IMG/VR virus record: IMGVR_UViG_3300017788_003032
Coordinates: 1 to 33,650 of that record
DNA length: 33,650 nucleotides
Source of the DNA: a virus
Reading direction: 5' to 3' (one strand)
A model generated the notes under the pieces. The model ran no database searches and was not told the DNA's origin. It saw only the letters and a program-made list of their open reading frames with translations. The translations under genes and the position numbers were made by a program. Within the stretch, counting starts at the first letter, position 1, and every line of letters begins with the position of its first letter. Of this stretch, positions 1 through 5,353 are shown in pieces.

Positions 1-2
1 AA

Positions 3-104
3 GGGGAATTCAAATTTTACTTTGACGAGAAAATTGTTACATTAGAACATACATACAATACTCAAGATAGTTCAACCAATACTTTATGGGAAGAAAATTT
101 TTAG
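3..104 (+). CDS. C-terminal fragment of an unidentified protein
   Basis: This open frame enters from the left edge and ends at TAG 102-104, leaving 33 residues that end in LWEENF. It is rich in polar and aromatic residues, with no motif I recognise. It lies 17 nt upstream of the methyltransferase gene on the same strand, so the two may be co-transcribed. The function cannot be told from this fragment. Confidence 0.5.
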   Translation, partial: GEFKFYFDEKIVTLEHTYNTQDSSTNTLWEENF

Positions 105-121
105 TATGATTCAACACTTTT

Positions 122-772
122 ATGGCGGAAACAACAATTATTAACAAAGATTTCAGAAACTGTGAAATCCCGAAAGGACTTACTATTACCGATCCACCTT
201 ACAATCAAGAATATTCGTACAACGAATATAAAGATAAGTTGACAGAAGAGGACTACATCGAGTTATTATCCAATATCCCCACCCCTTGTGTGATTATTCA
301 TTACCCCGAAGAAACAATCAACTTGCTCCCAAAGGCGATAAACGCCAAGTGTGAACAGGTTGTTTGTTGGGTGTATAATTCAAACACAGGGAAACAAAGT
401 CGTTTAATTTCATGGTGGGGATGTAAGCCTGATTTCAGAAAGGTTAGACAACCTTATAAGAACTTGAAAGACAAAAGGATTCAACAACGAATCGCTGAAG
501 GAAAGACGGGAGCAAAACTTTATGATTGGTGGGAAATCAATCAGGTGAAGAATGTGAGTAAGGAAAAGACCGAACACCCTTGTCAAATCCCTGAAGAAGT
601 AATCAGAAGAATTATCTTAACAACTGCGGAACCAAATCAAACAATCATTGATGTTTTTGGTGGTAGTGGCACCACCAGTAAAGTTGCCAAAGAGTTGGGA
701 TTTAATTCTATCAGTTACGAGGTGGATGAGAAATACTGTGAGATAATGAAAAATCGGGTTGAAAGTATCTAA
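122..772 (+). CDS. DNA methyltransferase, beta-class (N6-adenine or N4-cytosine)
   Basis: This 216-aa protein carries the catalytic motif DPPY at residues 24-27 and the SAM-binding motif FGGSGTT at about 179-185. DPPY before FxGxG is the beta-class order of amino DNA methyltransferases. Between them lies a short central region with a WWGCKPDFRKVRQP segment, probably target recognition. It should transfer a methyl group from SAM to the exocyclic amine of adenine or cytosine in DNA. No restriction endonuclease is visible nearby, so it is best read as an orphan phage methyltransferase, perhaps protecting phage DNA from host restriction. It is short for the class, but both motifs are intact. The ATG is the first in the frame. 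The recognition sequence cannot be inferred. Confidence 0.85.
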   Translation: MAETTIINKDFRNCEIPKGLTITDPPYNQEYSYNEYKDKLTEEDYIELLSNIPTPCVIIHYPEETINLLPKAINAKCEQVVCWVYNSNTGKQSRLISWWGCKPDFRKVRQPYKNLKDKRIQQRIAEGKTGAKLYDWWEINQVKNVSKEKTEHPCQIPEEVIRRIILTTAEPNQTIIDVFGGSGTTSKVAKELGFNSISYEVDEKYCEIMKNRVESI

Positions 773-797
773 AATTTCCCTATATTTGTTAAATAAT

Positions 798-881
798 GTC
801 GGGGTGGTGGAACAGGTAGACACGCAAGACTTAAAATCTTGTGGCCCAAAGGCCGTGAGGGTTCGATTCCCTCTCCTGATA
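798..881 (+). tRNA. tRNA-Leu (UAA)
   Basis: This type II tRNA has a seven-pair acceptor stem (798-804 with 874-880, several G-U pairs), the anticodon loop CTTAAAA with anticodon TAA at 832-834, an extended variable arm (GTGGCCCAAAGGCCGT) and the T arm GGGTTCGATTCCC. The discriminator is A881. CCA is not encoded. Confidence 0.93.
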
Positions 882-919
882 CAAACACTATCGTTCTTTG
901 AAATAAAGGAGAAGATCAT

Positions 920-1165
920 ATGGATTTAATATCATTTATTTTAGGAATGTCTATAGTTGTGGTCATTGCAGTTGCTGTGGTTGCGGTTATGGCTTTTGTT
1001 AGGGTGAATAAACAAAAAGAAGAAATACAACAGATTCACCAGTTTCTTGCAAGAGAAATTGAAAATCAAATGAGAGACCGTGATAGAATTATTGACGATG
1101 TTTATCGAACAATGGATTCACGTCTTGATAAACTTGAAAGTAAATTATCTAGCCGAAAGGCATAA
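920..1165 (+). CDS. Small single-pass membrane protein with coiled coil
   Basis: This 81-aa protein has a long hydrophobic N-terminal segment (about residues 3-28, rich in Val, Ala and Ile). A charged helical tail follows (about 30-78) with heptad-like spacing, ending in DKLESKLSSRKA. The layout suggests an inner-membrane anchor with a cytoplasmic coiled coil. It is the only gene here preceded by a strong Shine-Dalgarno sequence (AAGGAG at about 907-912), which is unusual in Bacteroidota. It lies between tRNA-Leu and a DUF6435-like gene. I do not recognise the family; a spanin- or holin-like role is possible but unsupported. Confidence 0.7.
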   Translation: MDLISFILGMSIVVVIAVAVVAVMAFVRVNKQKEEIQQIHQFLAREIENQMRDRDRIIDDVYRTMDSRLDKLESKLSSRKA

Positions 1166-1208
1166 ACGTTAAATAAACTTTCAAAGACGATAGTGTTAAT
1201 TATAAATT

Positions 1209-1373
1209 ATGTTCGGAATATTCAAGAAGAAAACTGAGAAGGAAAAGCTACAGGAAACTTATAAGAAGTTGATGGAAGACGCTTATAAGGCTTCTCATTC
1301 CAACAGAACACAAGCAGACAAACTTATGGCGGAAGCCGAAGAAGTTGCTCAAAAAATTGATTTATTGAAGTAA
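1209..1373 (+). CDS. Lacal_2735/DUF6435-like small protein
   Basis: This 54-aa protein begins MFGIFKKKTEKEKLQ and continues as a charged helix ending AQKIDLLK. Start, length and the pattern of MFG-F-KKK, a helical YKKLMEDAY core and a Q-I-LK end match what I know of the Lacal_2735 (DUF6435) family. That family is common in Flavobacteriia and other Bacteroidota, and its function is unknown. The gene sits between a small membrane protein gene and tRNA-Arg. Finding this host-restricted family supports a Bacteroidota host and recent gene exchange. The assignment is by memory of the family, not by search. Confidence 0.72.
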   Translation: MFGIFKKKTEKEKLQETYKKLMEDAYKASHSNRTQADKLMAEAEEVAQKIDLLK

Positions 1374-1381
1374 TTCAATAT

Positions 1382-1456
1382 GTCCCCGTAGCTCAGCTGG
1401 ATAGTAGCGATTGCCTTCTAAGCAATAGGTCACACGTTCGAATCGTGTCGGGGATA
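1382..1456 (+). tRNA. tRNA-Arg (UCU)
   Basis: The acceptor stem pairs GTCCCCG with CGGGGAT. The D arm contains AGCTC, and the anticodon stem-loop ATTGC-CTTCTAA-GCAAT gives anticodon TCT. The T arm is CACACGTTCGAATCGTGT. CCA is not encoded. It reads AGA/AGG codons, which are frequent in these AT-rich genes. Confidence 0.93.
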
Positions 1457-1513
1457 CAAAAAAATATTTGACAAAATAAAAACATTTCATACATTTAAAG
1501 TAATTATAGAACA

Positions 1514-1588
1514 ATGAGAACTACAATTCAGCATATTATCAGTCAGAATCAACAAGAAAATTGTTGGTATGAGATTATGCCCATGTAG
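1514..1588 (+). other. Possible 24-codon leader ORF before a terminator
   Basis: An ATG at 1514 opens 24 codons (MRTTIQHIISQNQQ...MPM) ending in TAG, about 50 nt upstream of an intrinsic terminator. This resembles a leader-peptide arrangement, but there is no ribosome site or run of one amino acid to prove it. The rest of 1457-1639 shows nothing recognisable. Confidence 0.15.
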
Positions 1589-1639
1589 TTCGGAAGTTAT
1601 ATAAGAAAATTTTTTTTACAAGTAAAAACTAATTTTTCT

Positions 1640-1672
1640 AACCCCGAACTTAAAAAAGTTTGGGGTTTTTTT
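1640..1672 (+). terminator. Intrinsic terminator
   Basis: The inverted repeat AACCCCGAAC / GTTTGGGGTT (1640-1649 with 1658-1667, one G-U pair) surrounds an A-rich loop and runs into six or seven T residues. It ends the first tRNA/small-gene unit just before the promoter of the next tRNA block. Confidence 0.85.
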
Positions 1673-1681
1673 ATGACTTCT

Positions 1682-1711
1682 TTTGTTCTTTGAAATATTG
1701 TAGTATCTTTG
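1682..1711 (+). promoter_or_regulatory. Host-type (Bacteroidota) promoter of the tRNA block
   Basis: TTTG at 1682-1685, an 18-nt spacer and TATCTTTG at 1704-1711 match the Bacteroidota -33/-7 consensus (TTTG ... TAnnTTTG). The embedded GTTCTTTGAAAT is typical of host rRNA/tRNA promoters in this phylum. tRNA-Glu begins 13 nt downstream, so the primary sigma factor of the host should transcribe this block early. Confidence 0.75.
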
Positions 1712-1723
1712 TAAGACAAACAA

Positions 1724-1797
1724 GCTCCGTTCGTCTAATTGGTTAGGACACTCCCCTTTCACGGGAGAGCTTACGGGTTCGAGTCCCGTACGGAGTA
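1724..1797 (+). tRNA. tRNA-Glu (UUC)
   Basis: The acceptor stem pairs GCTCCGT with ACGGAGT (first pair G-U). The anticodon arm CTCCC-CTTTCAC-GGGAG gives TTC. The T arm is ACGGGTTCGAGTCCCGT and the discriminator is A1797. Confidence 0.94.
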
Positions 1798-1863
1798 CGC
1801 AAAAAACAAATAAGATGGAGTTTCTTTACCCCGTTAGGGATGAGTTTTAGAAATCTAAAAATT

Positions 1864-1931
1864 AGTCAGGTGGTGTAAATGGCAGCACGCGGTGATTAAC
1901 TGAAGAGCGGGTTAGAAACCCGTCCTGACTT
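1864..1931 (+). pseudogene. tRNA-like element with a defective anticodon arm
   Basis: A perfect 7-bp acceptor stem (AGTCAGG 1864-1870 with CCTGACT 1924-1930) is followed by a good D arm (GTGT..GCAC around a GG-containing loop). A T-arm-like hairpin, GCGGG-TTAGAAA-CCCGT, comes later. Only 18 nt separate the D and T arms, and no 5-bp anticodon stem with U33 can be drawn. The element looks like a decayed tRNA, or a tRNA-shaped RNA with another role. No amino acid can be assigned. Confidence 0.5.
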
Positions 1932-1947
1932 ACATTGAAACTATATG

Positions 1948-2018
1948 GTGGCTGTGGCCTAATGGTAGGGCGGAAGTTTGTGGCACTTCAGGTAAGAGTT
2001 CGATTCTCTTCGGTCACA
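1948..2018 (+). tRNA. tRNA-His (GUG)
   Basis: The acceptor pairs GTGGCTG with CGGTCAC, the anticodon arm is GAAGT-TTGTGGC-ACTTC with anticodon GTG, and the T arm is AGAGTTCGATTCTCT. G1947 could serve as the encoded G-1 of histidine tRNA. Confidence 0.9.
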
Positions 2019-2024
2019 CAAAAC

Positions 2025-2098
2025 GGTCAAGTACCCAAGTGGCTTAAGGGGCTTGTCTGCAAAACAAGTATCCAAGGGTTCGAATCCCTTCTTGACCT
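2025..2098 (+). tRNA. tRNA-Cys (GCA)
   Basis: The acceptor pairs GGTCAAG with CTTGACC. The anticodon arm CTTGT-CTGCAAA-ACAAG gives GCA. The T arm is AAGGGTTCGAATCCCTT. The discriminator U2098 fits cysteine identity. Confidence 0.94.
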
Positions 2099-2112
2099 CA
2101 AAAAATAAAGAT

Positions 2113-2661
2113 ATGAAAATCAACAGGAAGGATTTGTTATGGTTTATGAGTAACATCCGAAGAAAACAAGGTGATAAGGAATTGACTGATGAAGATCTTG
2201 TCAATCAATTGGCTCATTACATGGAGGTCAATCCTGGTTGTGTAGATATTAGAGGGGTGAACACACCTGGTAGATTCAGTTATTCTACCGTTGGATATGG
2301 TGTGTTCACTTTGTTGGGTGAGAAGTATAGAATGGGAAGAATCGAAGTTTTCGATAAAGAAGATGAAAGTGGTTATCAAGTCAGTGAAGGAATCTACACA
2401 ATGCCATTCGAAGCTGCAAATCAATTCGAGGATTTTATCGAATCATTGCAAACCGATTTACCAATTAACATTGAGATTGGATCGCACAAATGGTGTGAAG
2501 AGGAATGTGCGAAATCATTGGGATTTGAAAGTTCTGATGAAATGAGGGACCCTGAGAAAATTAAAGAATTTCGTCAAAAGAAAAATGATGAATATGCTAA
2601 AGAACAGGGGTATGAAAATTGGGAAGATTTGATGTCAAAAAGTAAATTTGCAAAAAAATGA
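2113..2661 (+). CDS. Phage protein of unknown function (182 aa)
   Basis: The start MKINRKDLL at 2113 lies just after tRNA-Cys; an upstream in-frame ATG at 2053 falls inside the tRNA and was rejected. The protein has an N-terminal helical part, a central segment of likely beta strands (about residues 45-90), and a lysine/glutamate-rich helical C terminus containing YENWEDLM. I do not recognise the family. Its stop overlaps the next start (ATGA at 2658), so it heads a tightly coupled four-gene operon ending at the nucleotidylyltransferase-like gene and tRNA-Trp. Confidence 0.75.
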   Translation: MKINRKDLLWFMSNIRRKQGDKELTDEDLVNQLAHYMEVNPGCVDIRGVNTPGRFSYSTVGYGVFTLLGEKYRMGRIEVFDKEDESGYQVSEGIYTMPFEAANQFEDFIESLQTDLPINIEIGSHKWCEEECAKSLGFESSDEMRDPEKIKEFRQKKNDEYAKEQGYENWEDLMSKSKFAKK

Positions 2662-2993
2662 AAACTATGAAACCGAGATTATCAAAAGATCAGAAAAAAG
2701 AAAAAATGGTTGTCGACATGATAAACAAGATGTTCGAGATTGCTGGTCACCCTGTGACTTTTGACGATGTCAAGGACCGTAAGGATAGTTGGTATACTGA
2801 TTGGACTATGACTATGGAACAAAACGACGAATGGAAAAAGTGGGGTAAAAAATACCTTATGAAAGAATTTCGTATGTACGCTAAAACTGCTGAAAAAGAA
2901 ATGTCGATGATTTCTTTGATGTGGGGACTAAAATTTAGTAACTTTGAACTCAATACTGTAGAAGATGACATTTCAGGAATTAAAAATTGGTGA
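2658..2993 (+). CDS. Phage protein of unknown function (111 aa)
   Basis: This small basic protein starts by a 4-nt ATGA overlap with the previous gene. It is rich in Lys, Met and Trp and is probably all-helical, with a W-rich middle (SWYTDWTMTMEQNDEWKKW). A conserved-looking tail, FRMYAKTAEKEMSMISLMWG, follows. It resembles small accessory proteins of T4-like phages, but no function can be assigned. Its 3' end overlaps the next gene by 29 nt, again implying coupled translation. Confidence 0.7.
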   Translation: MKTMKPRLSKDQKKEKMVVDMINKMFEIAGHPVTFDDVKDRKDSWYTDWTMTMEQNDEWKKWGKKYLMKEFRMYAKTAEKEMSMISLMWGLKFSNFELNTVEDDISGIKNW

Positions 2994-3153
2994 CAGAGTT
3001 AAGACGAGATATTCAGGATGGGCAACAGTCGTAGCGGTTGGGTCTTACGGAGGATCGATGGTGAAACTTAAATGCGATAAACCTGTTTGGGCTTGTCCCT
3101 ATTTCTATGAAAGTGAATTGGAATTGGAAACTTTAACCTACGAAACAAAATGA
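2965..3153 (+). CDS. Small SH3/KOW-like protein (62 aa)
   Basis: The sequence MTFQELKIGDRVKTRYSGWA is followed by alternating hydrophobic strands (VVAV, VKLKCD) and an ELELETL end. IGDRV near the N terminus with a following beta pattern is typical of small SH3-like barrels such as KOW-type domains. The ATG lies inside the preceding gene, and its stop overlaps the next start. Both overlaps support a real, translated gene. Function is unknown; a nucleic-acid or protein-binding accessory role is only inferred from the fold guess. Confidence 0.6.
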   Translation: MTFQELKIGDRVKTRYSGWATVVAVGSYGGSMVKLKCDKPVWACPYFYESELELETLTYETK

Positions 3154-3566
3154 AAATTGTAATTGTAAGTGGATATTTCAATCCTGTTCATAAAGGACAC
3201 ATTGAATATTTCAACAAGGCTAAAGAACATGGTGATAAACTTTATGTGATTGTCAACAACGACAAACAGAGAGAGTTGAAAGGTAGTAAAGAATTCCAAG
3301 ACGAAGATGAAAGGATGTTCATTATCCAAAACCTGAAAATGGTTGACAAAGTATTTCTATCTATTGATAAAGATAGAACTGTATGTCAGACACTCGGTTT
3401 GATTCACATCCTTGAGGATTTTGCAAACGAACTTATGTTCGCCAATGGTGGAGACCAAACAAACAATTCGATCCCTGAAAGACAGGTATGTGATTGGTGG
3501 GGGATTAAGTTAATTGATGGACTTGGAGATAAAATCCAATCTTCGTCTTGGTTGTTGAATAAATAA
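3150..3566 (+). CDS. Cytidylyltransferase-like nucleotidyltransferase
   Basis: This 138-aa protein starts MKIVIVSGYFNPVHKGH. It carries the HxGH signature (HKGH, about residues 14-17) of the nucleotidylyltransferase superfamily, which includes TagD-type glycerol-3-phosphate cytidylyltransferases and RfaE/HldE C-terminal domains. A further segment with VNND follows, and near the C terminus an SSSWLL segment sits where the family has its ISSTxIR motif. The expected reaction is transfer of a nucleotidyl group from CTP or ATP to a phosphorylated sugar or cofactor precursor. The substrate is unknown; glycan modification or cofactor synthesis are both possible. It is coupled to the preceding gene by an ATGA overlap. 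The tRNA-Trp gene begins at the first base after its stop codon. Confidence 0.8.
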   Translation: MKIVIVSGYFNPVHKGHIEYFNKAKEHGDKLYVIVNNDKQRELKGSKEFQDEDERMFIIQNLKMVDKVFLSIDKDRTVCQTLGLIHILEDFANELMFANGGDQTNNSIPERQVCDWWGIKLIDGLGDKIQSSSWLLNK

Positions 3567-3637
3567 ACATCTATGGTGAAATGGCATCATCACGGTCTCC
3601 AAAACCGTTGTTCCAAGTTCGAGTCTTGGTGGATGTG
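3567..3637 (+). tRNA. tRNA-Trp (CCA)
   Basis: The acceptor pairs ACATCTA with TGGATGT. The anticodon arm ACGGT-CTCCAAA-ACCGT gives CCA. The T arm is CCAAGTTCGAGTCTTGG and the discriminator is G3637, as expected for tryptophan. It abuts the TAA of the upstream gene (3564-3566) with no spacer, so it must be cut out of a mixed mRNA-tRNA transcript. Confidence 0.93.
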
Positions 3638-3648
3638 CTAAATGTAAA

Positions 3649-3722
3649 CTTCAGTACCCATACAGCAGTGAGATGGGCTAAGTTAGATACAATTCCTCGG
3701 AGCTGAAAGTAGAATGCTGAAG
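3649..3722 (+). ncRNA. Structured RNA element of tRNA size, not a tRNA
   Basis: A closing stem CTTCAG / CTGAAG (3649-3654 with 3717-3722) encloses a hairpin CCCAT / ATGGG (3657-3661 with 3672-3676) and a further GC-containing stretch. At about 74 nt it has tRNA dimensions, but there is no T arm with TTCGA and no anticodon arm. It lies between tRNA-Trp and tRNA-Gln and contains no convincing ORF. It is either a decayed tRNA or a small structured RNA processed with the tRNAs. Confidence 0.4.
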
Positions 3723-3775
3723 AACATTTATAGGTTGATTGGGGAGTTGTAAAAAAGGAAAGTTTATATCAACTT

Positions 3776-3846
3776 TGTCTTATGGTGTAACGGTAACACA
3801 ACTGATTTTGGTTCAGTTATTTCAGGTTCGAATCCTGATAAGACAT
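3776..3846 (+). tRNA. tRNA-Gln (UUG)
   Basis: The acceptor pairs TGTCTTA with TAAGACA perfectly. The first pair is U1-A72, which is typical of glutamine tRNA. The D arm is GTGT-AACGGTA-ACAC, the anticodon arm is ACTGA-TTTTGGT-TCAGT (TTG), and the T arm is TCAGGTTCGAATCCTGA. Confidence 0.93.
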
Positions 3847-3849
3847 CTA

Positions 3850-3936
3850 CAGAGAGTTGCCTGAGTGGTTAAAGGAGCAGATTGCTAATCTGTCATCTCG
3901 AAAGGGATGCATTGGTTCGAATCCAATACTCTCTGC
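3850..3936 (+). tRNA. tRNA-Ser (GCU)
   Basis: This type II tRNA has acceptor CAGAGAG / CTCTCTG and anticodon arm GCAGA-TTGCTAA-TCTGT giving GCT. It has an extended variable arm CATCTCGAAAGGGATG and T arm ATTGGTTCGAATCCAAT. It is separated from tRNA-Gln by only 3 nt. Confidence 0.92.
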
Positions 3937-3937
3937 G

Positions 3938-4006
3938 ATAACATTCTATGACGAAGGAACTCGATTGGGAACTGGAAGTGAGGGTACAATGCACATAGAA
4001 TGTTAT
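3938..4006 (+). ncRNA. Long perfect stem-loop between tRNA genes
   Basis: A perfect 13-bp inverted repeat, ATAACATTCTATG (3938-3950) with CATAGAATGTTAT (3994-4006), encloses 43 nt containing GGAAC and GGGAAC. There is no T arm or anticodon arm, so it is not a tRNA. It follows tRNA-Ser by 1 nt and precedes the next tRNA by 5 nt. Such a long stem is unlikely by chance and would form a stable RNA, either a processing signal or an independent small RNA. Confidence 0.5.
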
Positions 4007-4011
4007 TATAT

Positions 4012-4154
4012 TGTAAGGTGATGAAATTGGCAGACATACCCTCCTGTCTCGGGGGTGAGGAACTACTGATAAACGAGGAATAATGGGTTGACCACAATGC
4101 ATGCAATGTTCCTTGGCTAAAGTCCTCGTGGTGGTTCGAATCCACCTCTTACAG
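4012..4154 (+). tRNA. Type II tRNA with about 60 nt of extra variable arm (anticodon GUC?)
   Basis: The acceptor pairs TGTAAGG with TCTTACA. The D arm (ATGAAATTGGCAGACAT) is of leucine type. The T arm is perfect (GGTGGTTCGAATCCACC). The anticodon stem CCCTC / GGGGG encloses CTGTCTC, giving anticodon GTC, which would be Asp and does not match the Leu-like body. The variable arm opens with GAGGA and closes with TCCTC, but holds about 60 extra nucleotides, including a smaller AGGAA/TTCCT hairpin. Total length is about 143 nt. It may be a tRNA-Leu derivative interrupted by an insertion, an intron-like element, or a non-translating tRNA-shaped RNA. Confidence 0.6.
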
Positions 4155-4163
4155 CACAAAAAA

Positions 4164-4237
4164 GCGGGTATAGCTCAATTGGCTAGAGTGCCGTCCTTCC
4201 AAGTCGGAAGTTGTGAGTTCGAATCTCACTACCCGCT
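4164..4237 (+). tRNA. tRNA-Gly (UCC)
   Basis: The acceptor pairs GCGGGTA with TACCCGC, the D arm contains AGCTC..GAGT, and the loop CTTCCAA gives anticodon TCC. The anticodon stem CCGTC/GTCGG has one T-T mismatch. The T arm is GTGAGTTCGAATCTCAC and the discriminator is U. Confidence 0.92.
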
Positions 4238-4253
4238 CTTTTACTTATAACAA

Positions 4254-4328
4254 TGGGATATAGCTCAATTGGTTTAGAGCATTCGTCTGATACGCGAAAG
4301 GTTGGTGGTTCGAGTCCACCTATCCCAA
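4254..4328 (+). tRNA. tRNA-Ile (GAU)
   Basis: The acceptor pairs TGGGATA with TATCCCA. The D arm is GCTC..GAGC, the anticodon arm TTCGT-CTGATAC-GCGAA gives GAT, and the T arm is GGTGGTTCGAGTCCACC. The start codon of the next gene lies at 4330, one base past the discriminator. Confidence 0.93.
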
Positions 4329-4329
4329 C

Positions 4330-4668
4330 ATGGAAATTCAAGTCGAAAGAAGAGTTAGTAACAAAGCTAAGTTCAATAAGATTGTAAAAGAGTATAAGGA
4401 TGCGAGTTCTTATGAAATTTGGGAAGGAGTTCGAGATAATTTTATCTTTGGGTTCATTGCTGCGACCTTGGTGGTTTTTATTGCAACCAAAACTGACTTA
4501 GCAGTCCTCATAGGATATCTAACATATTATTTTTTTATGGGTAAAATTGTAAATAGACCCAAGTATGTAACTGACTTGGGTAAATTGATTGTTTTTCCAA
4601 TACCATCTACACTCGGCGCGTTTACGGGGTATAAACTTTCATATTATTTTATTCAGTTATTATCTTGA
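4330..4668 (+). CDS. Small multi-pass membrane protein (112 aa)
   Basis: After a basic amphipathic N terminus (about residues 1-33) there are two or three hydrophobic segments, near 37-53, 57-74 and 85-105. KIVNRPKYVTDLGKL forms a charged loop before the last one. No known domain is recognised. The ATG begins 1 nt after tRNA-Ile, so no ribosome-binding site can exist outside the tRNA. Either the mRNA becomes leaderless once the tRNA is cut off, or a downstream start is used, although the next Met lies well inside the membrane region. The gene ends before the TATTTATA-led lipoprotein gene. Confidence 0.65.
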   Translation: MEIQVERRVSNKAKFNKIVKEYKDASSYEIWEGVRDNFIFGFIAATLVVFIATKTDLAVLIGYLTYYFFMGKIVNRPKYVTDLGKLIVFPIPSTLGAFTGYKLSYYFIQLLS

Positions 4669-4709
4669 AAAAAATCCAATAGATTTGACGAACCCGTGAA
4701 TTTTTCATA

Positions 4710-4717
4710 TATTTATA
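4710..4717 (+). promoter_or_regulatory. TATTTATA box, 29 nt before lipoprotein ATG
   Basis: The octamer TATTTATA sits in the otherwise gene-free 4669-4746 gap, in the orientation of the downstream lipoprotein gene. It is the leftmost copy of the recurring box described in the findings. Confidence 0.5.
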
Positions 4718-4746
4718 ATTCGAAAATTAAATAAAAAACAAAAAAA

Positions 4747-4956
4747 ATGAAAAAAAGTTTAGTAGTATTCGCAATCCTTTCTACCATGGTTCTCGTATCT
4801 TGCGGAGGTAAAGGAGTTCAATCTGAAACAGACTCTACAGTTGTTGACTCTGTTGAAGTTGTTGTCGACTCAGTTGCTGTTGAAGGTGAAGAAGTTATTG
4901 GTGGTGGAGCTGAAAGCGTAGAAGTTGAAGCCGCTCAAGGTGAGGCAGTAAAGTAA
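4747..4956 (+). CDS. Small acidic lipoprotein
   Basis: This 69-aa protein begins MKKSLVVFAILSTMVLVSCGG, a signal peptide ending in a lipobox (LVSC, Cys19). The mature 51 residues are very acidic and repetitive: DSTVVDSVEVVVDSVAVEGEEV. It should be lipid-modified and exported. Asp is not at +2, so outer-membrane sorting is plausible. Phage lipoproteins such as T5 Llp block a TonB-dependent receptor against superinfection, and that is one possible role here, inferred only from class and context. The gene stands alone, with a TATTTATA box upstream and a strong terminator downstream. Confidence 0.82.
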   Translation: MKKSLVVFAILSTMVLVSCGGKGVQSETDSTVVDSVEVVVDSVAVEGEEVIGGGAESVEVEAAQGEAVK

Positions 4957-4975
4957 TTTCAACTCAACCAAAAAG

Positions 4976-5000
4976 AACCACTTTCGAGTGGTTTTTTTTT
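4976..5000 (+). terminator. Intrinsic terminator after the lipoprotein gene
   Basis: The stem AACCACT / AGTGGTT (4976-4982 with 4987-4993) closes a TTCG tetraloop and runs into a run of at least nine T residues. Confidence 0.92.
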
Positions 5001-5011
5001 AAATTGTATTC

Positions 5012-5041
5012 TCAAAAAAAAAGACCGATCTATTCGGTCTT
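5012..5041 (-). terminator. Intrinsic terminator of the leftward cluster
   Basis: The stem AGACCGA / TCGGTCT (5022-5028 with 5034-5040) is followed on the minus strand by a T run (A run at about 5013-5022). It overlaps the stop codon of the DUF2061 gene and faces the terminator at 4976-5000. Confidence 0.85.
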
Positions 5042-5353
5042 CTTTGTGTAAACTAATCTTTTTGGCCCTGTGGTTGTTACATTTTCGGAAGTTCCTGTTG
5101 ACATCGAATCCATAATACGTAAATCAGGTTTAATAGGTTCTTCAATTCGATTGACACCAAATTTTATAAATCTATACCATACCCTCTCGTGTATATAGTA
5201 TTGTATTGGTTTCCAAAGTAATTCTGCTAATCCGAACGCGACCCCAACTGTGACTGAGCCTGTTGCTAACCACATAGTTAGGAACCCTATACCAGTGCTG
5301 ATTATTCGATACGAAATTGTTTTTGCGATGTGTCTTTTTGGTGATACTGTCAT
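5030..5353 (-). CDS. DUF2061-family membrane protein
   Basis: The N-terminal half has the recognisable DUF2061 pattern. RHIAKTISYRIISTG (about residues 7-21) is followed by two hydrophobic segments, with FGLAELLWKPIQYYIHERVW near residues 40-60. This family comprises small integral membrane proteins of unknown function found in many bacteria and in phages. The C-terminal 45 residues (IEEPIKPDLRIM...VYTKKTE) are a polar tail beyond the usual domain. It is the last gene of a leftward cluster whose terminator overlaps its stop. Role in the phage is unknown. Confidence 0.85.
   Translation of the reverse strand: MTVSPKRHIAKTISYRIISTGIGFLTMWLATGSVTVGVAFGLAELLWKPIQYYIHERVWYRFIKFGVNRIEEPIKPDLRIMDSMSTGTSENVTTTGPKRLVYTKKTE

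Noticed and set aside
2053-2112. Upstream ATG for the 182-aa protein
   Set aside because: It lies inside tRNA-Cys; the ATG at 2113 follows the tRNA.
3885-4159. Minus-strand frames of 86-88 codons
   Set aside because: They run antisense through tRNA-Ser, the stem-loop and the interrupted tRNA; their translations are typical antisense-tRNA peptides.
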